Assembly (NCBI GenBank): GCA_011800805.1
Contig: MPNW01000044.1
Location: forward strand, 226,697 to 272,473
Source: Hirudo medicinalis
Lineage: Eukaryota; Annelida; Clitellata; Hirudinida; Hirudinidae
Direction of reading: 5' to 3'
Length of the DNA stretch: 45,777 bases
Positions 33,171 to 45,777 of the stretch are shown in pieces. Below the pieces are notes generated by a model, which was not told the DNA's origin, made no database searches, and saw nothing but the letters and a program-made list of their open reading frames with translations. A program made the position numbers and the translations under genes. The stretch's first letter is position 1; each line of letters begins with the position of its first letter.

Positions 33171-35614
33171 GGCTTGGTTTATTCAAAATTTCAACACTTT
33201 TGTGCCTTTGTTAACAAAGTAACTTGAGTTAATAATTTACATATGTTGTACACATTCACAAGATGTCTTTATGAAATATTTTATTGCTAGGCCATACATT
33301 TTCTTGATTTGTTTGTTGACATTAGGAGACTAAGTTTTGCCCGAAGCTGCTTGTAAAAAATTCTCACTGCCGATTTTTTTTAATTTTTGCATTCTGGACC
33401 CATTGCATTGTGATTATTGCTTGATTATTGATTATTATTATTATGCCATTGAAAAATTCATTTTCACTGAAGTTGCTATTATTGTTGATTCAACAAGTGG
33501 TCATTGAAATTTTCTATCTTTGTTTGTGTGCGAACACAGCAGGACTAAAACATGGGTCAGTGAACATATTTTGGGTGCATGTTTCATCTCTCCTACATTT
33601 TTATGAAGCCTGCTTGCATCAGCTATTAAAGTTCTGCATGAATTAAATTATTTGGTTATGAAGTTATCAAGAGATGGCCAGTTGTGTTTATGTGGCGCAT
33701 GTTACAACACATGTCTCACGGAACAAATTCTGTGCATTTATTTTTTTAGTTATTGTACCTGGGTAATTAAAAATATTAAGAAATAAAAGAGCATTGATTG
33801 AACAGCCTTATTTTCAAAGCAGGATGGTTACATTACTTCAGACATTAGTTGGGAAATCTTATTTTTTGGCCAACTTTAAAGTGGTTAATAATGTTTGGAA
33901 TTTTGTTTTTCCATGACCATCCTTGGAACCAAAGTTTCTTTGAAATTTTGATAGCTTCGGGCATGTTGATCCACTTTAAGGTACAGACAGACTTTGCTCT
34001 GTTTGATATTCTTGGTAGGTTTAAGTGTTTAAAAGCAATGGTTTTGGTTTCTGGTAAATCTATCTGAGATTAAATCAGACAATGATTTCATCAGAAAGGT
34101 TTTTTTTCTTAATAGTGTTTTCATTATTATTTCATTTTTAATGTCTACATTCAAATGGGGGTTGACCTCAGATGTAGTCATTAGTACTTTTTTTATGCGG
34201 ATCAAATGAGCTGCAGTTACGATTAAGATTAGGGTAGGCTTCTTGTTTTTTGACTGATTTTTAGCCCTTTTGTGGCTTTCCAAGCCAAATAGACACAACG
34301 CCTGACATTACCATCTTGGAGTTTGCTGAAATTTGGCAATATGGTTGTTAAACCAGATGAGCATGTTAAAATATTATGAGATTATTTAAAATCTTTTAAA
34401 TTTTAATCTAAATATTTTAGATTTTTTGGTCAGTTGGTTGACCAAATGCCAACTTCTCGCGATGGTTGAGAGACTATAAGTTTGGTCTTAGAAAATCTAT
34501 AAGGATAATATATATATATCAAATCAAAGGTATATTTGAAGGCTCTATTTGGGCGACTTAGAATATTTTATTTTCAATATTTGAAAAGATATTGTCAATT
34601 AAAACCTTTAGAACAGGCTTAAGGAAAGTTCTTACAAAAATTATTTATTGATTTATTTTTTCATGTGTTCAGAACATTATGAAGAACATATATTTTAGAA
34701 TTCAGAATGGGCATTCTTGGCTATATTTTTGTGAAAAGGTGGCTGATGCAGCTTCTCGATAATTGATTCTCAAGTGTCAATTTCTGACGAAAAGTTTTCA
34801 CCTTGGTACAAATCATAGAAGTGTGCATTTTAGCCCTGCATTCGAACATTGAAGGGTAACTCCTATAACCAACACTGATCCAGTCGGGTTTCATTCAAAC
34901 TTTCTTCAGGGAAAGCTACCCTCGATATTGAAGTGGTCCTGAAGTTCTTTTGGACGTACTATAGCATAATATATATCAAATTATAATATAGTCAAGCTCG
35001 GAATCATTACATTATTTAAAGATGTTAAACGAATTGCTTAAAAATAGTGCTAGCATGCATCAAATGTAAGGTAATTAAGATTTGTTAATTGAGCAACCGG
35101 TCAATTAGCGAAATAAAGTTAAATGTAATGACATGGTTCATGAGAAGATGTCATGCTTGGTCAAATATTTTTGCTTTTTTATAGATTCTATCAGTTGATA
35201 GTTGCCATAATTTATAATTTATTTCAGAAGTTTGGGTTGCTCTATATTTTTATTGAATTCCGAAGAAATAGTTTGGCGTCATTAGGCTATGTTGTTCACG
35301 AATGATTACGAATTTTAACGGTTCAGAAATTCTTAGGGTTCCGAAAATTGAAAACTTTCTACCTGAATAAAGTTATCAAATTTAGTTCTATTATTTAATA
35401 AAAGAAGAAAGATACAGAAGATTGCTAAAAGAATCATACGCAAAAGTACATTTTTACTTCATTATAGAAAGAAACATAAGTTGCATGAAATAATCATCAA
35501 TTACCCAAAGCCCATATTGGAGTAATTTGCATTTAAAGTATGTAAAGACTCTGTACAAATAGAACGTTTGCATAAAGTTGAATAAACAAATTCTTGTCAA
35601 CTAGCTTGAAGGCG
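33171..35614. other. CLIP-170 3' UTR and intergenic sequence
   Basis: AATAAA at 33782-33787 is a reasonable poly(A) signal for CLIP-170, giving a 3' UTR of about 600 bp. The remainder is AT-rich with no gene, RNA or repeat recognised, apart from short AT runs near 34510. Confidence 0.45.
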
Positions 35615-38600
35615 ATGCATTTAACTCCGGATTTGAGCAAGGTGCACAACACAAGCTCATGGACTAAAACGAAGGCGGCGGAAAAGAATGTCGAGACGGA
35701 ATTCATTGATTCTCACCTCCCACCAGAGGAAAACATGATGGACAGTTTGGCGAAACTAATCAGCGATCATAAGATGCTCTTCGAACAATATACCAACTAT
35801 ACGAGGGAAGCAGACAAAATATTTGCAAAGTAAATTATTTATCAAAATAATTATATTTAATTTGTCATTTAATGTTATCGTTTTTAGCGAGCTATTCGAA
35901 TTAAAATGGTTATTATTTTAAATGTTTATTTGTTAAGATCATTAAGAGACGGGAAATACTGTATCATGATTGTAAGGATAAGCAATGTAGATGTTGTATC
36001 TGAACAGTATTGGCTTGATTGACTGAATTGGTAGAATGCGAAAGGATCAAGCCGGTTTTGTGCCCAGCGGAGGCTTGAGTCATAAGGATTAAAGCTGCTA
36101 AAGTTCCTTGTTAAACAGAGGAAGTCGATCTGCTGCTGACCTATTAATAAGTAACAGACAAATGGAATGTAATTCCATTCCGGAAATCACAGGAAATACT
36201 GAGAAGGCTTCTGAAGTTTTCTAGGGAGACTTGGAGACTTCAAACTAAGTGACCCCACTGGCTCAAATGACAAAAACTTTATTAGCTCTTATTTGGTTAT
36301 TCATGAATACAATTTTTGTGGTGTAGGTCATTCTTTCTATTCCTTTGGATATCCTGTAGGGCATTAGTTTCTTTTTATGTCAATTACTTTTGTTATGATC
36401 AATAAACTTAGTTATAATTAATAGGTCAATTACATTATTATGATATTACTATAAGCCATAAATAATAACGACTTAAATATCCAGGTATATCTTGATGATA
36501 GAAGCGTTGAATCAAGATCACGAAAGATTGAAACATTTGTTGAGATGTGAAGAAAACGATCCAATGACCGCCAAAAGACAAAAGAAAATAAAGGCGGAAT
36601 TGATATCTCTCATAGAACAAGAGGCATGCGTCGTCAAGGAGATTGGAGCCATTTTGGAACAACTGAAGAGAGACCAAATGATCGTATCAGAAAAGGTTGA
36701 TATTTACTTAGTAACAATAAGATTAACATTAAGTACGAAAATTGTTTGTTTTTTTTTATAGAATTATTTAAGATATTCACATTATTAATCATCACATTAC
36801 ACAGTAGAGCGTCGATTATCAGAACTTTCGAAGCCTTCAAAATTCGTCGAGTGGCCGAAATCATCCGAGAGTAGGCTACGTATGCGATGTGAATAAGTTT
36901 AAATTTGTAACGTAAGTCAGAGTCAGACAGTGGAGAGTCTTTTAAGATAGGCACATGGATCTGATATCAATCCTAGAAGTTCTTAACCCAGAATTTTAGG
37001 CTGGCAAAATAATTTAAGTCATTAGCAACAATATTCATGTTTTATTATTCTTATTTCGTTGAGTTAGGATTATCCTGAGTCGAAATGTGAATTTTCAAAT
37101 TAACTGTCAGATCCTGTACTTTCTACATAACCTAACACAATGACATGAATGTATCGTGATATATGATTTCTTTTTTCAGGCATTTCTTTTATACAACTTA
37201 TTTCAATAGCACAATAATATAATAGTATAATATAATATGATAGTATTTAGTAATAATACATAATGATATACGTATTATTAATAGCATAATAATATAAGAA
37301 ATACGAAAAATATTTCATAAAGGAAAAAATAATGCTTGAGAAGAAAATTGGTCTTTCTGGGTTTTTCGACCTCATTGAAGAAAGACTTCGGAAACTCCGC
37401 TACATCCAAGAATTGGAGTACAAAAAGAACCAAACATCAATTCAACTTAATCTTACACTGGTCGACAACAAGGTTGTGATTTATCGTTTCCTAATTTTTA
37501 ATTCGCACCTTTTTGCGGCAGTTCACCATAAGTCGTCCATGGAACTTAGAGGTCGGACCTGGACTATTTTTCGTTCCTGGTACCGTCCCGGTGTACAAAT
37601 AATTAAATCATTCCCGGTCCCGTTCAGTCCCGATTTCAACTTCATGTATAGTTAGACCAATTATTTGGAGGAAATGTTAATGTATTTTATTACATTATTT
37701 ATTTGTTATGTACACTAAACACATGCTGTGTCCTATGAATAAGCTCAATATGCATTTTTTCATTCGTGGAAGTGATCAAACTTGTGATTAACTGAAAATT
37801 AATGGGTCATTTTATAATTTTTAAGCATAATAGACAATATATAGATTTTTAAAACCTATTTGCATTATTTGCACCAGATATGTTATCACAATCATTTGTT
37901 CCGGTCGTGCCAAAATTTGAATTCGAGAGAAACGCGAGAAAAAAACTAAAGTTCTTTGTTTTAAAATAAATTTTCTTATTTTAAAATTAATTTCCCGATG
38001 TTCCCGGTCTCGATGAAATTTCTCATTCCCGGTCCGAAGAAAATATGCGAGGGCCAGAATATTTCAATGAAAATTTTTTGAGCGTGGTACGACAAGCTTC
38101 AGGTCTGTATTTGTCAGAAAAACTCAAATCATAAGAATGAATATCTTGATGAAAAAAAAACGATGCAAAATTTTTTTTTAAATGATTGAGGCAATAGGTT
38201 TATGGCATATTTGAACGTGAAGATAGCAGTCAGAAAGTAATTTATTTGATAAATATTTAAAATAGAGTTTTCGTAAAAGGATGGCTTGGAGAATGACGAG
38301 GGAAGAATATTAAAGAGGATACGAATAGATCGTTTCTGTGAAATGTGAAGAGAATTCAACCTTGAAGTGTAATTGGATGCCCACACAATATTACAATATG
38401 ACAAATAAGCGTATAATATAACAAAAGTGCAATCTTTTTGTCAATAAAAAATCGAATCTTAGATAAGATACCGTTGTTTTTTGCAAATTTTGACGAGACA
38501 CAATTAATAAGATCAGACCATTTTATATGTTCATCCAACAAAACACCTAAGAATCTACATTTTGGAACACGATTGATAATAATACCATTTAGATATAGCG

Positions 38601-41600
38601 AAACATCAAAGACTGGCTTAGTTCTATGGTGAAATAAGATATAATTAGTCTTTTTTAAATTTCGAGAAAGTTTATTTGCGCAAAACCAATCAAACAGGAT
38701 GCTCAAGTTAATATTAATAATTGTAGTCAAAGTTTGCATATTATCGCCCGCACAGAACAAAATAGTGTCCTCAGCAAATAAAATGTAATCGAAGAACTCT
38801 GAAGCATGGCACAAGTCATTAATGTAAATAATGAAAAGAAGTGGATCCAGAATGGAGCTCTGGGGAACGATACAGGTGAACCAGTGCAGTCGAATTCAAA
38901 AAATGAACTTGTTGGGTTCTATCTGATAAGTAGCTTTTGAACCATTCCAAGGCGATGCCCCAGACCCCATAATAGTCCAATTTTCTTAAAAGAATGGCAT
39001 GATTGACAGTATCGAATGCCTTCGCCAAGTCCAAGAATACGCCTAAGGAAAATTGATTTTGATCAATTGATTTAGCAATCTTGGTATGTGAGCATATCAG
39101 TGCCATAGAAGTTGAATGACCTTTTCTGAATCCGAATTGGTCATCAGAAATCATGGAAAATTTACTGAGGTATTTGTAGAGTCTCGTGTACATTACTTTC
39201 TCAAAGAACATTGAAAAGTAGTTTAAGATTGAGATAGGTTAATATATTATTTTATATAAGTTATTATTTAAGAAACATCTATGTATGAAATCATTTTCCA
39301 TCAAATGCTCAGCTCCTCGGATTTATTTTAATATACCGTTTAAAATTAAGTCATCCATCTCAGCTTCAATTTTCAAACGACTGTATAAATCACATTTACC
39401 CACCGCATAATAGTGATTCATTGATTTAATTCTGCAAATAACACCATAACTTTTTATTTTTATATTTACTTATGCAATTGTAAGACATAAAAATATATGT
39501 ATATGGGTGGCCCAATTAGCGGGAATTAGTGTTCCCCTCGGACAGCCTTTGAGCCTTTGTCATCGGAACTTTTTTTGGACAAACTTGAATTTTGGTTTAT
39601 GTTTTTCTTGAGTAAGATGACCTCAAGAAATGAAAAAATAATGCTCAAATTTGATTTTTTTTTCTATAGAAAGTGCGAACTGAAATTGATGATATAAAAG
39701 CTACTAGACAGAAATATATGGTAAGTTATAAAAGGTTGCTGGACGAAATAAAAGCCATAAAACAACAAAAATTCAAACTGCTGGAGGAGGCGGGGCAATG
39801 CATTGAAGACAAGGACAACACAGAATCCATGATCAATGCTATTCTCAGTAGGAACAAAAAGGAAGATGACTTGTACCAGCAGAAGATAGAGAGCATGAAA
39901 CAGGTCGGATTAGTTGTGAGATTAAATAATAATTTTAAATACTTCAGTTAATTTCTTTATTGGCAATAATATTTGCATCAACGCCTAAACGATTCTATAA
40001 TCTGGGGTAGTTTCTTTAAGAGAAAGTCTGTCTTCCACACTCATTTGGCTGATGTAATTGGCACTCTATCCGCGAATAAAAAATGTACATCAGTAGAAAG
40101 AAATAATTTACGTAAATAAATTTAATTAATATCTCCAAATAACTGATGACGATTAATATCGCAATCAAATAATCAATCAATATCAACAATCAATACTATT
40201 TATGCTTTTACAATTGCCTTGATATAACTCGTTTCCATTATTTGAACAGATGATTAGATACGATACCAAAGCAACAGACTTTTTAGTGCGGAAGCTGAAT
40301 GAGAGAACAGAACTGAAAAACTTGGAAGAGGAGATGAGACAAGATGAGTTGAAGGAAACATTGGAAGCCGAAAGTTCTGCACTGGCAACTCAGAAGGAAG
40401 CTCTCGAAGCAATACAGGACGTCACTGACGAAAAGGAGGGGGTTATGATGGTGCATGCCTACAATCAAAAAGAGGCCGACAAGATGGCTCTCTTCAATTA
40501 CATTGCTGACCTCAACGGGGAATTGGCTCATCTCAAGCAGCAACATGCCTCATTGCTCAAGGAAATTGATTTTTTGAAAGAAGATGACCAGATGATGAAT
40601 ACAAATTTTAATGAGAACATGAGACGAGGGGAACTTGCTTATAAATCCCTCACGAAGGAATTGGAGCAGTGTGACAGGGATATGATGGAACTGAGTAGAA
40701 CGATGGAGATCATAAAAGCATTTATCGAATGCACCTTCATGGTAGGCTTATTGTCTTTTTTGTTTAATTTTTAATCTTTCGCCACATTTAGAATCAGACC
40801 TAAAAGTTATTGATTATCTGCTTCAATATTTCAGAGGTCGACAGTTCAAGTGAAATTAAATTCGAAACAATAACTGGGAATAATATTAATAATATTAACA
40901 GCACATATAACAGTCAAAATTATCAAGAAAAAATCAATAAAAATATTATCAGTTAAAATTATTAACAAATCGTAAGCTTCCATATTCATCAGTTTAACCC
41001 GATCACAAGTAAACATTCATAAATTATCATTTTCTTTAGGATTAATAATATCTTGAAATAGATTGTGCATATTTTCGACTCTACCTTTTGAATAATATGA
41101 TAATAATAATGTGTAAATGTTCATCTTTTTGAGATTTTTCCTCAAGCTAAATTTTGAGTCAGTGACTATGATTGATATTAACAATCATCCTAGCTAATGT
41201 TAGGATAACTACTAAAGGTGTTTATCTGTAAAAATTACTACTAAAAATGTACAGCTAAACAGTGTACGACTCAGTTAATCATTTAATAAACCTTGAAATG
41301 ATGTAATTTGTAGAAATTAGGTTGCAGCCTGAAAGAATTGGAAGACACGCTCGGTTTGAATTTAAAAATAAATCCCGGAAATATGAGTGTTTACCTGAGA
41401 GAGATTGAAAGCACAGTCTGCAAGATCATCCATGCACATAAATATGCTCGGAGACTCGAATCTCTGACGGAAGCCGAAGAAGATGATGAAGTAATTAAAA
41501 AAGTGATGAGGTCCTTTGAACCCCCAGTGGCACTACCCGAAGATTACGATGCCTACAAAAATCTTCACGTACCACAGGCATTCATTCCTAACCCTTCGAA

Positions 41601-41775
41601 GGACAATTACCCGAGTGAAATAACTTCATCAATGATTGCGAACAAACCTCACCTTGAACTCATGATTAACGGTATTTTGGCCCGAGAAGACCTCGTTGTA
41701 ATGGCCAAGAAAAATATTCGCTTCAAATCGAGTGTTGCGTTTAACAAATCAGCTGCTCCCAGTTCTAAACACTAG
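35615..41775 (+). CDS. outer dynein arm docking subunit, ODAD1/CCDC63 type
   Basis: Six exons: 35615-35829, 36485-36695, 37323-37472, 39670-39903, 40250-40741 and 41314-41775. Phases close, giving 587 residues. It is almost entirely coiled coil until about residue 460. Family blocks include [21 protein letters not shown] with [48 protein letters not shown], and a C-terminal segment with [20 protein letters not shown]. The ALFNY-LN-EL block is typical of CCDC114/CCDC63 and algal DC2. Relatives fix outer dynein arms to axonemal doublets. Whether it is the ODAD1 or the CCDC63 branch is unresolved. The first ATG at 35615 was chosen; a non-coding 5' exon is possible because AG precedes it. AATAAA lies at 41908. 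Confidence 0.88.
37545..38040. repeat. possible decayed element with CCCGGTC motifs
   Basis: Inside ODAD1-type intron 3. ATTCCCGGTCC occurs at about 37611 and 38023, with related TCCCGGT, TTCCCGATG and GTTCCCGGTCTCG units nearby, bracketing AT-rich sequence. This may be a non-autonomous DNA element with subterminal repeats. Termini and target duplication are not defined. Confidence 0.35.
38129..39211 (-). pseudogene. non-LTR retrotransposon RT fragment in intron
   Basis: Lies antisense in the third intron of the docking gene. The first frame (39211-38819) has [36 protein letters not shown] and [18 protein letters not shown], the fingers and palm of a Jockey/CR1-like RT. After a frame change, 38814-38356 has [15 protein letters not shown], where the usual F/YADD is changed to FAED, then NKTKYI-like and [13 protein letters not shown]. 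The last frame (38404-38129) is the thumb-side tail. Frame breaks and the altered catalytic motif show it is dead. Endonuclease and ORF1 were not seen. Confidence 0.85.
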
Positions 41776-42789
41776 AGATTGAAAAATAATGTTTGTACAA
41801 ACATTAAAGGACAATTTTATTGAATGTCAGTTAAGATTGAAATTATCTTTTAATAACATGATTACTACTTGTAATGTCGTTTATTTGTAATGTCATGTTT
41901 TTGCGCAAATAAATACTGTAATCTAATGGCAAGGAGCACAAATTATTTGTTTGACATGAATTTACAGATATCACAATGAACATTAAAACATTTAAAATTA
42001 TTTGAAAAAGAGATTCCAAATATTTGTGGGAAAATTCGCAAATTAGCGCGTATTTTATAAGAAGATGTTTTGATGGGCAGCTCTACTTATATATTTATTT
42101 TTTAATTAAGTCTTTCAACAGCCTTCGTACACAAAAGGGATGTCCATATTGTCCATACAGCATCAAAACATTGCAAACATGCAGATACAAATAAATGACA
42201 ATAATATTTAAAATAATGAATAAAATGACAAAAATTACGGCAAAATAATTTCGTAAAATAAAACAATAAAAATTCAATATTAAAGTCTTCAAGTAAATTA
42301 TTAAGGTTAATAAAATGAATTGTTAGTAACGTGCTACAAATTTAAATATGTTGGTGCGAGTGTGAAATCTATTTCGATCTGACGTGATTAGTACAAGAGC
42401 CGTTCACTTCACAGGTTCGTAATCTGTAAAGATTGACGAGACATTCTAACTAGCAACCAAAAATCTTTATTCGATAGAAAAGTCAATGATGACACTACAC
42501 TATTAACTCTAATTCCAATTTCTGCTGCGACTCCCCCTCCTCTCCCGCGTGGTGGTGGAGGCTGTTAATTAACGTCCGTTTCATTATACTCTCTCGCGCC
42601 TCTGAACTGACCTATATTAAATATATAGGTCATTAAATACAGCTAGTTGATCCTTTGTCAGTTTGTATTGTTATTGTACTTTCATTTTTTTTTAGTTCAT
42701 TGATGATACTCTTATGTGTGCAGATGTTTGTGTTCCCTGTTTTTGTGTATAGGGGTTCATTTTCTATTTGATTTTCAATTCGATGTATT
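41776..42789. other. 3' flank of docking gene and intergenic
   Basis: AATAAA at 41908-41913 is the likely poly(A) signal. A perfect 9-bp inverted repeat, GACCTATAT...ATATAGGTC with a 5-nt loop, lies at 42609-42631. No gene recognised. Confidence 0.4.
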
Positions 42790-43440
42790 TTTCCTATACA
42801 TGGGTAATTTCTCTTAACGTTTGGAAGAAGAGTAGAACCATGGCAGTTTTGAAATTTGAATTTTTCTTGAATTCTTTTTGTGATGTTTGAGTATCGGTTT
42901 TTTATATGGATGATAGAAGAAGTCTTTCAACTTTAATCTTCTCACGTTGTTCTTCATATCCATGTTTAAAGATTTGGTCAAAATCGTGGGGGCTAGGTAT
43001 TTCAAACCCTTGTTGAGTAACTCCACCTCTTCTGACTCCAGGGAGATTGATCACTACGTTTAATTTTTTCTTTATTTATCGTTAGATTGAAAAAATTTGT
43101 GTTGCATTCAGTGATTGTCTCCCTAGCTAATAAGGGTTTGACTATTTCATAGATGCAATTCATTCTTTCAATCGTATCTTTCTTAAATAGGTCTGGAGAA
43201 CATATAGCGTTCGTCGGTCTATTGGTAAAAGCCAATTCTTCTTCCAGATTGTATTGGAGTCTTCGGCATAGGGGTATTTTATTTATTTCTCCTATCCTAA
43301 AATCTGTCAGATAGTCTCTCAGTATTTCTTCATCTTTTTTCAGGATATCTTCTGTGGTGTATAATAGTTTGTGGACCAAGGTATGTGTGAGGAGTCTAAG
43401 CTTCGTATCCTCATACACAACAAATACAACATGCTATGAA
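42790..43440 (-). pseudogene. probable Penelope-like element N-terminal region
   Basis: Two overlapping minus frames, 43418-43002 and 43026-42814, join through a frame change near 43010-43050. The junction reads VVINL and then ELLNKGLKYLAPT, like the NLS...LL-KGLxFxPTP block that precedes the RT of Penelope-like elements. The downstream part is basic with aromatic residues (DFFYHPYKKPILKHH). Upstream sequence is not recognised. RT and GIY-YIG parts are not in the window. The assignment rests on one motif. Confidence 0.5.
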
Positions 43441-43559
43441 ATACCGACTTTTTATGCAACTCTTTTAAGATAGCACTTGCATTTATGTCTTTAACGCTGA
43501 GTATTTGAACTAATATTATTTTTTTTATACTTTTTAATACGTCCCAGTTATACTTTGTA

Positions 43560-44340
43560 TTATACGTCCTAAGAAACTCCTACCACGGAGCGCACCGACA
43601 GGGAATCATCAGAGGAGTGCCCCGTCATCAAACGTTTCGGCTCAAACTCCTTACGTTCTCAAGGGGTGGGCCACATCCGTTGATCAGGCGGGCCTCCGCG
43701 GCCTCCGTCATTTCTGTCACAGCTCTTTCCCGGCTCGACAAACCGATTGGTGTGAAGAACGTGTGGGTCAACCCAGCCAAACCCTCGCACCAACTTCAAC
43801 GGGCATTAACTCGAAAACCGCTATCCTCCAGATCTTTCGCTAAATTAAAGTATTTCTCCGATTTCAGCACATTACTCGCTTCGATCCTATCCTCCCACGG
43901 TACCGTCAACTCTTCCAAAATGAAAGCGTCTGATGACGACGATGCGGGAACAACCTCCGGCCTCCTGCCGCTATCCCTAAGCAATTGGGGATAGTGTCTC
44001 AATCCTTCTAGGTCGGCTGCGACTGTACAATCATTATCCTCTGCGAGAATATCTCTCCTCGGAGGGAGTTTGTTTTTGTTGCAGGGTAGTGAAAAGCCCT
44101 CTCGCAAGAAAAATACCTACCGCTGCAACACAATCTTGCGAGAATTTGCTCTGGCTACCGCCAATTTGGTAGCTTCCACCACTTCCTTTAGGACTTTATT
44201 GTGTCACCACGTGTACCGACCGTTGCCGAGGGCATATTTGCAATTTGAGATGGAGTGTCTCTCGGATTCGCCGTAGAGCTCACATTTACAGTCTTCCGTC
44301 AAACCCCATCTCCGCAAATTGTCTCTAGAAGTTAATTAAA
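43560..44340 (-). pseudogene. retroelement 3' ORF fragment (ELTVPWE type)
   Basis: The minus strand first shows a CxC...H...C zinc-knuckle-like stretch and ALGNGRYTWHNKVLKEV (about 44300-44200), and then RRPEVV (about 43955). EELTVPWEDRIEASNVLKSE follows at about 43905 and a VEVG segment at about 43795. This order, with CxxC, GRYxWRHxxVL, RPD and ELTVPWEE, is found at the 3' end of many animal retroelement ORFs. Stops and frame changes show decay. The element class is not certain. Confidence 0.55.
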
Positions 44341-44695
44341 TTGATCTTATCACAAAGGCCAATCGATATGGAGACATCTTCCATCTCATTCCAACTGATG
44401 GAGCGCTGAATCGTGTCCTCCCACTTGGTCCATCTACATAAATTTGCATAAATTTGGCCCAGATTCAAGAATCACACAATTTAAACAGTTATCTATTAAA
44501 TTACTGCTGATTTTTGACCCAAATAAAGATATAAATGATATCATTCACAAAATCGTATTTAATTAATATACAATAAAATTTCGCAGTAAAATTTGAATAT
44601 TAGTGGGATTTCATCGATAAATGCATTTGATGTTGTTTTTCGAGGTTTTCGCCGCTGAGCATGGGGTCTCTTCCTGTCCAGGAAATTATTTTTAT
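44341..44695. other. spacer between retroelement debris and Tc1 element
   Basis: No coding or repeat signature recognised. Confidence 0.4.
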
Positions 44696-45777
44696 TACAG
44701 GACTCACAAAAGTTGATTATTATAATAAGGTTCTATATAAATGGTTCCATTTCCAAAACTCACTTATGTAATGTAAGTACTGTTAGTTTACGTTATTACA
44801 GATGGGTTCTGGAAAGAGACTTGATGATATCGTAAAAGGACAAATAAAGGCCATTAAAGACTTGAATTTGTCAATTTCAGATATTTCTAGGAGGGTTAAT
44901 CGATCTAGAAAGGTTATAAGACGTTATTTGAATGATCCTTAAATTTATGGAACAAAAACTAGTACAGGAAGACCTCAAAAACTTTCTGAATGTGAGAAAC
45001 GAGTTGGCCCCGCAAAGCTTCCAAGGGGGTTTAGCTCAACAAGAGATTTAAAAAATAACTTAAATTTGGAGGTTAGTCGATGGACCGTATTCAGATGCCT
45101 TCAGAGGAGTAGATTCCTGAAGTTTGTTAAGCGTCAGCACCAACCACTTCTAACGGAGGCTCACAAGAAGATCCGGCTAAACTGAGCGAAAGAGATGGTG
45201 AGTTCGGAGATGAACTGGGACTATGTTATTTTTTCAGATGAAAAGAAATTGAATTTGGATGGTCCAGATGGCTACAAATATTATTGGCACGTCAGAGGGC
45301 CCCAAAACACATTTTTTATCTGAAATTTCGGAGGTGGCTCAGTGATGGTCTGGGCTGCCATTTCCTCTCGTGGTTCATCTGAACTCGTCTTCTTGGAGGG
45401 GAAGCAGAACTCATTAAAATATGTTGAAACACTGGACCAGTATCTATTTCCGATGTGTGACAAATTTGGAGATGATGCAGTCATTTTTCAGCATGACAAT
45501 CCCCCGCTATACACATCAAGACTGACAAAAGTTTCTCCAGGAGAGTAATTTGAAGGTTCTGAAGTGGCCAGCTCACTCCCCAGACTTGGACCCCATTGAA
45601 AACGTGTTGGGACTGCTTGCTAGAGAGGTATACTGCAATAGGAAGCAATATTTCAGTGTTCAGGAACTGAAAGATGATTTGAATAAGACCTGGAAGAAAC
45701 TGGATGAAAAGAGCTTGAAACCTTTCCTGGTTTCATTAAAAAATAGAGTTCAAGAGTTAATTATTAAGAAAGGAGAT
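44696..45777 (+). mobile_element. Tc1-like transposon, 5' TIR and transposase, cut by window
   Basis: TA at 44696-44697 is followed by CAGGACTCACAAAAGT, a plausible Tc1-type terminal repeat (Tc1 relatives often start CAGT...CCAAAAGT). The transposase pseudogene follows. The right terminus lies beyond the window. Confidence 0.65.
44803..45777 (+). pseudogene. Tc1/mariner-type transposase, inactivated
   Basis: From ATG 44803 the frame shows a helix-turn-helix N-terminus (IKDLNLSISDISRRVNRSRK) and the GRPQKLSE hinge. A second DNA-binding part with SSTRDLKNNLNLEVSRWTV follows, then [20 protein letters not shown] with the first catalytic Asp, and FGGGSVMVWAAIS. FQHDNPPLYTSRL carries the second Asp, and a frame-shifted PDLDPIENVWG-like block carries the last acidic residue. 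Stops occur at about 44941, 45183 and 45320, and the frame shifts at about 45545. The C-terminus is almost complete at the window end. It is not functional. Confidence 0.88.

Overview
This window is nuclear DNA from an invertebrate animal. It is AT-rich, its genes are split by many short GT-AG introns, and it carries animal-only families (HEXIM, CLIP-170, a paired-type homeobox, a YEATS/AHD co-factor, a dynein-arm docking protein) plus decayed transposons of many classes. A ciliary docking gene implies an animal with motile cilia or flagellated sperm. I cannot name the phylum from sequence alone.

Layout. 1-2804: wreck of a Ty3/gypsy LTR retrotransposon with its 3' LTR, a SINE inside it, and a tandem duplication around a single N. 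5271-5835 (+): last two exons of a paired-class homeobox gene. 5867-9490 or further (-): an ENL/AF9-type gene (YEATS domain, four AT-hooks, AHD), tail to tail with the homeobox gene and only 31 bp apart at the stops. 10060-11283: hAT remnant. 13184-14883 (+): complete four-exon aquaporin. 11283-16436: scattered copies of a tRNA-derived SINE. 17447-18163 (-): intron-less HEXIM. 19118-20866 (+): complete eight-exon tRNA-dihydrouridine synthase (DUS4L type). 21735-24203: second hAT remnant, dispersed repeats and a MITE. 24791-33170 (+): complete 22-exon CLIP-170 gene. 35615-41775 (+): complete six-exon outer-dynein-arm docking subunit (ODAD1/CCDC63 type), with a dead non-LTR retrotransposon in its third intron. 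42790-44340 (-): Penelope-like and other retroelement debris. 44696-45777 (+): broken Tc1-like transposase cut by the window edge.

The genes do not form a pathway. HEXIM and the ENL/AF9-type gene both belong to the P-TEFb/super elongation complex axis. CLIP-170 and the docking subunit both serve microtubules. I regard both pairings as coincidental neighbours. Exon chains for the aquaporin, DUS4L, CLIP-170 and ODAD1 genes were built by hand from splice signals, phase continuity and family similarity; in each, the phases close to an open frame, except for one extra A in CLIP-170. The most unusual items are the class-II-tRNA-like SINE, the AT-hook-rich ENL/AF9 architecture, the Tyr-to-Cys change in the HEXIM PYNT motif, and two N-marked assembly joins flanked by duplicated sequence.
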